64,000 bases of DNA from CAYQQQ01 sp964420125 (lineage in GTDB: Bacteria > Actinomycetota > Acidimicrobiia > Acidimicrobiales > Microtrichaceae): the NCBI GenBank assembly GCA_964420125.1, contig CAYQQQ010000010.1:62001-126000 (forward strand). Direction: 5' to 3'. A model generated the notes under the pieces. The model saw only the letters and a program-made list of their open reading frames with translations, did not search any database and was not told the origin of the DNA. The translations under genes were made by a program, and so were the position numbers. Positions 1 through 7,959 of this stretch are shown here, piece by piece (within the stretch, counting starts at the first letter, position 1; every line of letters starts with the position of its first letter).

Positions 1-2129
1 CTGGTGACCTCCTGGTCCAGCACCTGGAGCCCGACGGGTTGCGCTGGGGCGATCTGGTGATGGCCTTCGGGGCCCGCCGGGCGGGTTGGGCGGTGCTGCC
101 CTGGATGCTGGACGAGACCGGCGCCGGGCTGGGCGACGTGGTGGTGCTCGACGACACCTTCGAGGTGACGGGGCCGCTGGAGGCCTTCGACGCACCCGGC
201 GAGGTCCCCGCGGCGCGGGCGCTGCACGTGGATCCGCAGATGGGGGCGTGGGGCGGGTTCGCCCCGGGTCTCCTGGCGATCCCCGCCCAGCACGCGGGGT
301 GGGCGTCGTGGTGGCGCCAACGGGTGTCGACGGCGCTGCGAAGCTCGGATCCCCTCTCCGGCGATCCCTGGTGGGACCTCCCCCAGAGCACGCGCACCAT
401 CGCCGACCCGCGGTACTGCCTGTCGGCGCGCACCGCCGCACAGATCGAGGTGGGCGAGGGGGCGACCGGTCCAGTCCTCGTGGACTTCGCCGGGCTCGAC
501 CCGCGCCGGCCCTGGTGGTTCGCCCCGACCGAGGGCGATCCGGAGGTGTTCCTCAGCGAGTCGACCGGCCTGCGGGCCCTCTGCCGGGCGCGGGCGACCC
601 GCCTGCTCGCGGCCGGCTGGACGCCGGCGGTGGAGGCGGAACCGCCGGCGCTGCCAGGTGTGCCGCTCACCGCCGAGATGCGCCGCTGGTACCGCGGCCG
701 CCTGGCCGCCGCCGATGGGGAGGGCCTGCCGGCCAACCCCTACGTGTCCGGCGAGGTGGCGCGATTCCTGGACGAGTTGCGCAGGTCCGGTGTTCCCGAA
801 GGGGCCGGGGCGGGCCTGCACGTCGACCTGATGATGCAGCGACGGGAGGATCTCCGCACCGCCTTCCCCCACGCCCGTTGGCGAGACCGCCGCAACTTCG
901 CGAGGTGGTTGTGGAGCAACGGCTTGCGCGAGGGCGACACCACGCTGCTCACCCTCCCCGACCCTCCGCGCCCCGCGCCCACGGTGGAGGTGCGAGAAGG
1001 CCCCCGGCCCTTCGGGGTCAACCTGGTGGGCTACCTGGGAGCCGACCTGGGCCTGGGTGTGGCCGCCCGCCGCCTCCAGCGGGCGCTGGAGGCCGCCGGG
1101 GTGCCTCAGGTGCAGGTCAGCTACGACCGCACCAGCTCCCACGTCCGCCAGCCGGCGGCTGCCGAGCTCCACGCCCCGTACCACTTCAACCTGATGCTCA
1201 TCACCCCGGAGCAGCTGCCGCTGTTCGTGGCCGACGTCGGGCAGGACTTCCTGGCCGGTCACCACAACATCGGCCTGTGGTACTGGGAGTGCGACGTGCT
1301 CACCCCCCGCCAGCAGGTGTCGTTCGCCTTCGTGCAGGAGGTCTGGGCGGCGACGCGCTACCTGTGGGAGACCTTCGAGGCCGCGCAGCGGGTGCCGGTG
1401 CGGCGGATCCCTCCGGCCCTGGTGTTCGACGAGCCCCAGGTGGAGCCGGCCGATCGCCCGCGCCTCGGCCTCGACGACCGCTTCACGTTCCTGTTCTCCT
1501 TCGACTACCTCTCGGTGGTGGAGCGCAAGAACCCCGCCGGGCTGGCCGAGGCCTACCGCAGGGCCTTCCCCGACCCTGCCGGAGGAACACGGCTGGTGCT
1601 CAAGTCGATCAACGGTCACCTGTTCCCCGAGCAGCGCGAACGCCTCCTGGACGCCGTGTCAGACCGTGCCGACATCGACGTGTGGGACCGGCTCCTACCG
1701 GCCGAGGAGCGGCTGGCGCTGATGGCCCTCGCCGACTGCTACGTGTCGCTGCACCGCGCCGAGGGCCTCGGGCTGACCATGGCCGAGGCGATGGCGGTGG
1801 GGACCCCGGTGATCGCCACCGGCTACTCGGGCAACCTCGACTTCATGCCGGAGGGCTCCGCGCTGCTGGTGCCGGCCAGGATCGTGCAGGTCGGACCGGA
1901 CCAGTACTACCCCGCCCACGGCCACTGGGCGGAGCCCGACGTGGAGGAGGCCGCGGCTCTGATGCGCAGGGTCCTCGACGACGGTGCGCTGCGCGAGGCG
2001 CTGAGCCGACAGGGCAGGCAGGCGCTGAGGGCGTTCTCCTACGAGGCGGCGGGCGCTGCCGCCCGCGAGGCGCTGTTGGCGTCGTGGAGGTCGCCTTCAG
2101 CCGTTCCTGTCAGCTCTGCTAGGACTTGA
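1..2129 (+). CDS. Glycosyltransferase with GT4-type C-terminal half (5' partial)
   Basis: The frame is open from base 3 with no stop and no convincing start, so the gene begins upstream of the window; the first possible internal start is a TTG at 39. About 700 residues are visible. The first ~320 residues are rich in Trp, Asp and Arg and match no family I recognise. From the segment reading NLVGYLGADLGLGVAARRL (about residue 330) the protein looks like a GT-B, GT4-type retaining glycosyltransferase. The signs are a VVERKNPAGL-type central segment and the C-terminal SLHRAEGLGLTMAEAMAVG nucleotide-sugar site, with a conserved Glu. It probably adds a sugar, perhaps rhamnose, to a cytoplasmic lipid-linked glycan. 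It ends 4 nt before rmlA and is likely cotranscribed with it. The family is secure; donor and acceptor cannot be read from sequence. Confidence 0.85.
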   Translation, partial: GDLLVQHLEPDGLRWGDLVMAFGARRAGWAVLPWMLDETGAGLGDVVVLDDTFEVTGPLEAFDAPGEVPAARALHVDPQMGAWGGFAPGLLAIPAQHAGWASWWRQRVSTALRSSDPLSGDPWWDLPQSTRTIADPRYCLSARTAAQIEVGEGATGPVLVDFAGLDPRRPWWFAPTEGDPEVFLSESTGLRALCRARATRLLAAGWTPAVEAEPPALPGVPLTAEMRRWYRGRLAAADGEGLPANPYVSGEVARFLDELRRSGVPEGAGAGLHVDLMMQRREDLRTAFPHARWRDRRNFARWLWSNGLREGDTTLLTLPDPPRPAPTVEVREGPRPFGVNLVGYLGADLGLGVAARRLQRALEAAGVPQVQVSYDRTSSHVRQPAAAELHAPYHFNLMLITPEQLPLFVADVGQDFLAGHHNIGLWYWECDVLTPRQQVSFAFVQEVWAATRYLWETFEAAQRVPVRRIPPALVFDEPQVEPADRPRLGLDDRFTFLFSFDYLSVVERKNPAGLAEAYRRAFPDPAGGTRLVLKSINGHLFPEQRERLLDAVSDRADIDVWDRLLPAEERLALMALADCYVSLHRAEGLGLTMAEAMAVGTPVIATGYSGNLDFMPEGSALLVPARIVQVGPDQYYPAHGHWAEPDVEEAAALMRRVLDDGALREALSRQGRQALRAFSYEAAGAAAREALLASWRSPSAVPVSSART

Positions 2130-2133
2130 GCCC

Positions 2134-3240
2134 GTGAAGGGCCTGATCCTCTCCGGCGGTGCCGGCACCCGGCTGCGGCCGATCACCCACACCAGCGCCA
2201 AGCAGCTGGTGCCGGTGGCCAACAAGCCCATCCTCTTCTACGGCATCGAGGACATGGTGGCCGCCGGCATCACCGAGATCGGCATCATCACCGGCGAGAC
2301 CGGCGAGGAGGTGCGCGCCGCGGTGGGCGACGGCTCCCGGTTCGGGGCGAAGATCACCTACCTCCCCCAGGAGGCGCCGCTCGGCCTGGCCCACTGCGTG
2401 CTCATCGCCCGGGACTTCCTCGGCGAGGACGACTTCGTGATGTACCTGGGCGACAACATGCTGCAACAGGGGCTCGCGGAGTTCGTGCAGCGGTTCGAGG
2501 ACGACGTCGCCGCCACCAGCGCGCCCACCCTGGAGGGGGCACCACCACCGCCCGCAGCGCAGATCCTGCTCTCCGAGGTGCCCGACCCGCACCGGTTCGG
2601 CGTCGCAGCGCTCGACGAGGACGGCCACGTCCTGCAGCTCGTGGAGAAGCCCGAGGACCCGCCGAGCAACCTCGCCCTGGTCGGGGTGTACCTCTTCACC
2701 CCCGCCATCCACGAGGCGGTGGCGGCCATCCAGCCCTCCGAGCGCGGCGAGCTGGAGATCACCGACGCCATCCAGTGGCTGATCGACCACGGCCACCGGG
2801 TGCGCCACGACGTGCTCGAAGGCTGGTGGCTCGACACCGGCAAGAAGGACCCCTTGCTGGAGAGCAACCGCCGCGTGCTGGAGACCCTCGAACCTCGCAT
2901 CGAGGGCGACGTCGACGACGCCTCCCAGATCGACGGCCGGGTGGTGGTGGAGGCGGGTGCGTCGGTGGTCGGCTCCCAGGTGCGGGGGCCTGCCATCATC
3001 GGCGCCGGTTCGCGGGTGGAGCGCTCCTACATCGGGCCCTTCACCGCCGTGGCTGCCGGCTGCCAGATCGTCGACTCCGAGGTGGAGCACTCGGTGATCC
3101 TCGAGCGTGCCCGGATCGTGGGCGTACCTCGGCTGTCGGATTCGCTGATCGGGCGCGACACCGAGGTGCACCGCTCCGGCCGGCGCCCGGCCGCCACCCG
3201 CCTGATGATCGGCGACCACTGCTCGATCGACCTCGAGTGA
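2134..3240 (+). CDS. rmlA: Glucose-1-phosphate thymidylyltransferase, long form
   Basis: This enzyme makes dTDP-glucose from glucose-1-phosphate and dTTP, the first step to dTDP-L-rhamnose. It has the N-terminal nucleotidyltransferase signature (GGAGTRLRP at residues 8-16, then K23 in AKQLVPVANKP) and the LGDN motif near residue 105. Beyond about residue 245 come hexapeptide-like left-handed beta-helix turns. At 368 aa it belongs to the long actinomycete/StrD-like class rather than the ~290 aa enterobacterial class. The GTG start lies 4 nt after the upstream glycosyltransferase stop. Three rhamnose-pathway genes follow on the same strand, which fixes the role. Confidence 0.93.
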   Translation: MKGLILSGGAGTRLRPITHTSAKQLVPVANKPILFYGIEDMVAAGITEIGIITGETGEEVRAAVGDGSRFGAKITYLPQEAPLGLAHCVLIARDFLGEDDFVMYLGDNMLQQGLAEFVQRFEDDVAATSAPTLEGAPPPPAAQILLSEVPDPHRFGVAALDEDGHVLQLVEKPEDPPSNLALVGVYLFTPAIHEAVAAIQPSERGELEITDAIQWLIDHGHRVRHDVLEGWWLDTGKKDPLLESNRRVLETLEPRIEGDVDDASQIDGRVVVEAGASVVGSQVRGPAIIGAGSRVERSYIGPFTAVAAGCQIVDSEVEHSVILERARIVGVPRLSDSLIGRDTEVHRSGRRPAATRLMIGDHCSIDLE

Positions 3241-3270
3241 ACCCGGAGCGGTGATGACTGGAGTGCAGCG

Positions 3271-3846
3271 GTGACGACCATGGCCGAGATCACCCCGAGC
3301 CAGCACATCGAGGGGGTCTACCTCGTGCGACCCCGCGTGTTCGGCGACGACCGCGGGTACTTCGTGGAGACCTACCGGCGGGAGTGGATCCCCGGCGCGA
3401 GGGAGATGATCCAGGCCAACCGGGGGAACCGGGTGGCGGGATGCATCGTCGGCCTGCACTACCACCTCCACCAGGCCGACTACTGGTACGTGCCCTTCGG
3501 CCACGCCCGAGTGGTCCTCCACGACCTGCGTGAGGGGGGCGCCACCGACGGCGCCACCGAGATGCTGGACATGGGGGAGGTGGACGGCGGCCCCAACGAG
3601 CACCTGGGGCTGTACATCCCCCCCGGGGTGGCCCACGGCTTCGCCAGCCTGACCGACATGACCATCACCTACCTCGTCGACGGCTACTACAACCCTGCCG
3701 ACGAGCGGGGCGTCGCCTGGGACGACCCGGACATCGCCGCCGACTGGGGAGTGACCGACCCCGTCCTGTCCGACCGCGACCGGGCCAACCCCCGCCGGGT
3801 CGACATCGAGGCCATGTGGCGGCCCCATGCCGCGCTGCGGAGCTGA
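3271..3846 (+). CDS. rmlC: dTDP-4-dehydrorhamnose 3,5-epimerase family protein (divergent active site)
   Basis: This cupin-fold epimerase-family protein of 191 aa would invert C3 and C5 of dTDP-4-keto-6-deoxyglucose. Family features seen are FGDDRGYFVE, the catalytic-His context GLHYH, IPPGVAHGF, the GYYNP tyrosine segment and WDDPDI followed by DPVLSDRDR. The usual RGLHYQ...GKLVR stretch is changed: VGLHYHLHQADYWYV lacks the Arg before GLH and the Lys/Arg of KLVR. A GGAG at 3260-3263 precedes the GTG start by 7 nt. It sits between rmlA and rmlB, so it is the only visible candidate for this step. A 3-epimerase-only or otherwise altered specificity is possible. Confidence 0.85.
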   Translation: MTTMAEITPSQHIEGVYLVRPRVFGDDRGYFVETYRREWIPGAREMIQANRGNRVAGCIVGLHYHLHQADYWYVPFGHARVVLHDLREGGATDGATEMLDMGEVDGGPNEHLGLYIPPGVAHGFASLTDMTITYLVDGYYNPADERGVAWDDPDIAADWGVTDPVLSDRDRANPRRVDIEAMWRPHAALRS

Positions 3847-3854
3847 GGAGACAG

Positions 3855-4823
3855 ATGCGCCTGTTCATCACCGGAGGAGCCGGGTTCATCGGGTCGAACT
3901 ACGTGCGACACGTGCTCGACGCCACCGACGACGAGGTCACGGTGTTCGACGCGCTCACGTACGCGGCCAGCCCCGAGACCCTTCGCGACCTGGAGGACCA
4001 TCCCCGCTTCCGCTTCGTGCTCGGTGACATCTGCGACCGTGAGGCCGTGCGCCATGCGCTGAAGGGCCACGACGCGGTGGTGCACTTCGCTGCGGAGAGC
4101 CACGTGGACCGCTCGCTGCTGGACCCGGACGTGTTCGTGCGCACCAACTGCTCGGGCACCAACGTGATGTGCGACGAGGCGGTGTCCGCCGGTGTGCAGC
4201 GGTTCCTGCACATCTCCACCGACGAGGTGTACGGCTCCATCGAGGAGGGCTCCTTCACCGAGACCGATCGGCTCAACCCCCGCTCGCCCTACAGCGCCGC
4301 CAAGGCAGGTTCGGACCTGATCGCCCTGGCCTACCACGAGACCCACGGCCTGCCGGTGGTGCTCACCAGGTCCTCCAACCAGTACGGGCCGTACCAGTTC
4401 CCCGAGAAGTTGATCCCCTTCTTCGTCACCCGCCTGCTGAGCGGGCAGAAGGTGCCGCTCTACGGCGACGGCCTGAACGTGCGGGACTGGCTGTTCGTGC
4501 GCGACAACTGCCGGGGGGTGGACCTGGTGCTGCGCCAGGGTGCCGTGGGGGAGATCTACAACATCGGCGGCGGCAACGAGCGGACGAACCGGGAGGTGAC
4601 CGACCTGCTGCTGGGGATCCTCGGCAAGGACGACTCCAGCGTGGAGTACGTCGAGGACCGCCTCGGCCACGACCGGCGCTACTCGATCACCACCGACAAG
4701 GCCGAGGCGCTGGGATGGCGGCCGGCGACGACGTTCGAAGACGGCCTGGCGGAGACCGTGCGGTTCTACCTGGACCGGCGCGACTGGTGGCAGCCGCTGG
4801 TGGAGCGGGTGAGGAACCGGTGA
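3855..4823 (+). CDS. rmlB: dTDP-glucose 4,6-dehydratase
   Basis: This extended SDR enzyme of 322 aa converts dTDP-glucose to dTDP-4-keto-6-deoxyglucose using bound NAD+. The start is the ATG at 3855, preceded by GAGGAG at 3845-3850, and puts the Rossmann motif TGGAGFIG at residues 6-13. The dehydratase signature STDEVYG lies near residue 121, and the catalytic YSAAK near 146. SNQYGPYQFPEKLIP and RDWLFVRDNC are typical of RmlB. It starts 8 nt after rmlC and ends 10 nt before rmlD, in one operon. Confidence 0.96.
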   Translation: MRLFITGGAGFIGSNYVRHVLDATDDEVTVFDALTYAASPETLRDLEDHPRFRFVLGDICDREAVRHALKGHDAVVHFAAESHVDRSLLDPDVFVRTNCSGTNVMCDEAVSAGVQRFLHISTDEVYGSIEEGSFTETDRLNPRSPYSAAKAGSDLIALAYHETHGLPVVLTRSSNQYGPYQFPEKLIPFFVTRLLSGQKVPLYGDGLNVRDWLFVRDNCRGVDLVLRQGAVGEIYNIGGGNERTNREVTDLLLGILGKDDSSVEYVEDRLGHDRRYSITTDKAEALGWRPATTFEDGLAETVRFYLDRRDWWQPLVERVRNR

Positions 4824-4833
4824 GGAGCCCCCG

Positions 4834-5685
4834 ATGAGGATCCTGGTCACCGGCAGCAGCGGCCAGCTGGGTAGCGAGCTCATGGAGCTGCTCGCCGCTC
4901 CTGGCCACCACGAGCTGCTGGGGCTCGACCTCCCCGAGCACGACCTCACCGACCGCGACCACGTGCTGTCGGTGCTCACCTCGTGGGTGCCCGAGGTGGT
5001 GATCCACGGCGCGGCCTTCACCGCGGTGGACCGCTGTGAGACCGAGGAGGAGCTGGCCTACCGGGTCAACTGCGCGGCCACCCGCTTCGTGGCAGATGGT
5101 GCCCGTCGGGTGGGGGCCCACGTCGTGTACCTCAGCACCGACTACGTGTTCGACGGCACCAAGAGCACCCCGTACGTGGAGTGGGACGCGCCCAACCCGC
5201 AGTCCGTCTACGGCCGCACCAAGCTCGGCGGCGAGATGGAGATCGACCCCGGCTGGACCGTCGCCCGCACGAGCTGGGTGTGCGGCTTCCACGGCAGCAA
5301 CATGGTCAAGACCCTGCTGCGCCTCGCGGAGGAGCGCGACAGCCTCACCTTCGTGGACGACCAGGTCGGCCACCCCACCTTCGCCGCCGATCTGGCCCAG
5401 ATGGTCGCCAAGCTGGCGATCGAGCGGGTGCCGGGGGTGTTCCACACGACCAACCAGGGGGCGGTGAGCTGGTTCGAGTTCGCCCAGAGCGTCTTCGCCG
5501 CCGGGGGCCACGACCCGGGGCGGATCACACCCATCAGCACCGCCGAGCTCCAGCCGCCCCGGCCGGCTCCCCGCCCCGCCAACTCGGTGCTCGACGGCCT
5601 GGCGTGGCGGCTGCACGGGTTCCGTCCCAGTCGTGACTACCGGGAACCTCTCGCCGAGCTGGTGGAGCGGTTGCTCGGGGAGTGA
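4834..5685 (+). CDS. rmlD: dTDP-4-dehydrorhamnose reductase
   Basis: The final enzyme of dTDP-L-rhamnose synthesis; it reduces the 4-keto group with NAD(P)H. The 283 aa SDR protein has GSSGQLG at residues 7-13, STDYVFDG near residue 107, and the catalytic YGRTKLGGE near residue 126. AFTAVDRCETEEE and DQVGHPTFAADLA are typical RmlD stretches. It is the last gene of the rmlA-C-B-D run. The next gene encodes an exported protein with a 94 nt gap, so the operon may end here or read on. Confidence 0.94.
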   Translation: MRILVTGSSGQLGSELMELLAAPGHHELLGLDLPEHDLTDRDHVLSVLTSWVPEVVIHGAAFTAVDRCETEEELAYRVNCAATRFVADGARRVGAHVVYLSTDYVFDGTKSTPYVEWDAPNPQSVYGRTKLGGEMEIDPGWTVARTSWVCGFHGSNMVKTLLRLAEERDSLTFVDDQVGHPTFAADLAQMVAKLAIERVPGVFHTTNQGAVSWFEFAQSVFAAGGHDPGRITPISTAELQPPRPAPRPANSVLDGLAWRLHGFRPSRDYREPLAELVERLLGE

Positions 5686-5779
5686 CACCTGCACGGCCCG
5701 ATCCCCGGGTCTGGCGTTCAGTTCCGGCGGCGAACTGCCGATGGAGCGCGAGGAGACCTGTCCACCCGCTGGGGCGCCC

Positions 5780-7873
5780 ATGTCACGTCGACTCACCATC
5801 CTCGCCTTCGTCGCCACGGCGGTGCTGTTGGCCGGCCAGCTGGTGGGTGCGCCCGTGGGAGCCTCGACGTCGGCCCGTTCGGCGGCGACCGACGCGCCCT
5901 CGCTCAACGTCTCGTCGCTCCCCGAGGCCGCTGACTACTTCACCGACACCTGGCGGGATCCGCTCGACTTCTCCAACCCGGAGGACTTCGACACCACCAC
6001 GCGCCGGTCGAAGGGGGTCGTGTCCAGCCTGCACGACGGTGTCCTCGACTTCACCACCTTCGACCCCTGGGGCCGGTTGTTCTTCGCCGATTCGGTGCAC
6101 ACCGACCTGCCGGCCCTCGGCCACCGTCAGTCGACCCACCAGCCGATCGCCACCTGGAAGTACCGACGACTGAGCATGATGGCGTACTGGGACCGCAACA
6201 GCGTCGGCTACATCTACTGGAACCACTGCGGTGACGGCTTCTACAGCTCGGCGTGCCAGGGTTACAAGGCGTTCCGGATCACCGCGGGCTGGCAGTGGTA
6301 CGACCTCGATCTCACCGGTACCAACGACCGCCACAGCCACACCTACGCGGAGCTGCCCACCTCCATCTCCGGTGCTCCGTGGGGCTCCGGTGACGTGGTC
6401 CAGCTGTCGCTGCAACCGGGCGGCCAGGGATCTGCGGGGGTTCACGGGTTGATCGGTCACCTTCGGGTGTACGAGCCGGGCAACCTCGCCACCGTCAGCG
6501 GGGGTGGGGGGGAGCTGTGGTGGGACCTCGACTCGAACACGGCGAACAACGGGCAGAGCCAGGACTCCGGGCTGATGGGGCTGACCACGCAGAGCCCGAC
6601 GGTGGTGGAGTTCGGCGGTCTGCCTCCCGGCTCCTACCGATTCGAGACGCGGAGCGGATCGACGTTCTCCACGCCGTCTCCCGTCACGCCCGTGGATGCC
6701 GCCCCCGTTCCGGTCGTGGTCGATCCCGACATCTCCGGCGCGGGTGACTGGTTCGCGGAGGTCCGGGGCAACCCGATGGACTTCGGAGATCCCGGTGACG
6801 TGTTCACCATGTACGACGGCCAGCTCAACTACCGGAACATGTGGGCCAACCTGGCCTACGGGCTCTTCAACGGCTGGAGCGTCCACAGTGATCCTCAGGT
6901 GTTCCTGAGCGACACGTGGACGAACGGTCCGCCGGTGGACGCCACGGAGTGGCACCGGCTCACCTGGCGCGTCGGCTACGACGGGAACTACGGCACCGAT
7001 CCGGAGCCGGGGGAAGGGCTCGACGCGCGGTTCTGCTGGCAGGGCCTCCAGGGCCAGGTGTCGTGCAGCAAGGACGTGTTCCCGCCGGTGGCCTACACCA
7101 CCTACTCGGTCTCGCTGAAGTCGTGGCCGCCCAACGCCATCGAGCCCGGCGGCTACTCCGGGCTCGGCTGGGGAGGCCCGGGGAGCGCGCTGACCCAGCT
7201 CCTGCGATTCGACCCTCACGAGGACCCGGGTGGGCGGGGCTTCCACCTCGACGACGTACGGCTGTCCCACGACGACCGAGTCCCCTACGGCGGGAGCTTC
7301 CCCATCCGCTTCTACGACGCCGCCTGGGAGCAGGGCACGGTGGCGGACGTCTACATCGACGGCGATGTCGGGGGGAGCCTGGGTACGCCGATCGCGACCA
7401 ACGTCCCCGTCGCCAACGGGGAGAACTCGATTCCTTGGTCCGGGCAGGGGTTCGCTCCGGGCACCTACGGCGTGAACGTGGTGCTGCGTGACCCGCGCGG
7501 CAACGTCCGGCTCGGTGCCAGCACCGGCCCCGTCGACCTTCCTGGACCGCAACCCTGGACGCCCTTCGGCGTCCTGGAGGGTGTGGTGGTGAGCGGTCGC
7601 ACCATCGCGGTCGGAGGGTGGGCGGTCGACCCGGACGGCACCCGCTGGCCGATCCGCATCCACGTGTACGTGGACGGCGTCGGCTACGACGTGGGGGTCG
7701 CCGACAACCACCACTTCGGCCTGAGTCTGCTGCGCAAGGACCTCGGGGCCTGGCACGGGTTCCTGCGTGGAGTGCCGGCTGAGCCGGGCACCCACGACGT
7801 GTGCGTGTACGCCCTCAACTTCGGCTACGGCGACAACGCCGGGCTCGGGTGCCGGCAGGTCGTGGTGAAGTGA
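5780..7873 (+). CDS. Exported protein with two related ~270 aa modules and a C-terminal beta domain
   Basis: I do not recognise the family of the main body. The ATG at 5780 was chosen because it puts a clear signal peptide first: SRRLTILAFVATAVLLAGQ, with a GAPVGAS-type cleavage region near residue 28. The mature ~670 aa contains two related modules. One begins near residue 53 with DTWRDPLDFSNPEDF and the other near 323 with EVRGNPMDFGDPGDV, each followed by aromatic-rich beta-type sequence. The last ~100 residues (GWAVDPDG, IHVYVDG, VCVYALNFG, GLGC) resemble a domain found at the C-terminus of many exported actinobacterial proteins. An in-frame ATG at 5741 would hide the signal peptide behind 13 residues. 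Position after rmlD suggests a cell-surface, possibly glycan-binding, role; that is inference. Confidence 0.78.
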   Translation: MSRRLTILAFVATAVLLAGQLVGAPVGASTSARSAATDAPSLNVSSLPEAADYFTDTWRDPLDFSNPEDFDTTTRRSKGVVSSLHDGVLDFTTFDPWGRLFFADSVHTDLPALGHRQSTHQPIATWKYRRLSMMAYWDRNSVGYIYWNHCGDGFYSSACQGYKAFRITAGWQWYDLDLTGTNDRHSHTYAELPTSISGAPWGSGDVVQLSLQPGGQGSAGVHGLIGHLRVYEPGNLATVSGGGGELWWDLDSNTANNGQSQDSGLMGLTTQSPTVVEFGGLPPGSYRFETRSGSTFSTPSPVTPVDAAPVPVVVDPDISGAGDWFAEVRGNPMDFGDPGDVFTMYDGQLNYRNMWANLAYGLFNGWSVHSDPQVFLSDTWTNGPPVDATEWHRLTWRVGYDGNYGTDPEPGEGLDARFCWQGLQGQVSCSKDVFPPVAYTTYSVSLKSWPPNAIEPGGYSGLGWGGPGSALTQLLRFDPHEDPGGRGFHLDDVRLSHDDRVPYGGSFPIRFYDAAWEQGTVADVYIDGDVGGSLGTPIATNVPVANGENSIPWSGQGFAPGTYGVNVVLRDPRGNVRLGASTGPVDLPGPQPWTPFGVLEGVVVSGRTIAVGGWAVDPDGTRWPIRIHVYVDGVGYDVGVADNHHFGLSLLRKDLGAWHGFLRGVPAEPGTHDVCVYALNFGYGDNAGLGCRQVVVK

Positions 7874-7947
7874 GGTCGTCCCCTCCGAACCGTCGCTCAC
7901 GCGCCGGCGTCCGAGGCGTCGACTTCAGCTCACCGATGATCCACTCC

Positions 7948-7953
7948 TAGTCT
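7948..7953 (+). promoter_or_regulatory. -10 box TAGTCT, leaderless geometry
   Basis: TAGTCT fits the actinobacterial TAnnnT -10 consensus and ends exactly 6 nt before the GTG at 7960. Transcription would begin at or next to the start codon. No Shine-Dalgarno sequence precedes this start. No clear -35 was seen. Confidence 0.55.
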
Positions 7954-7959
7954 CCCTCG

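Noticed and set aside
2119..3828. A 569-codon open frame on the minus strand opposite rmlA and rmlC
   Set aside because: It mirrors two well-supported plus-strand enzymes, its protein has no family features and is rich in His, Val and Arg, and such frames are expected at this G+C.
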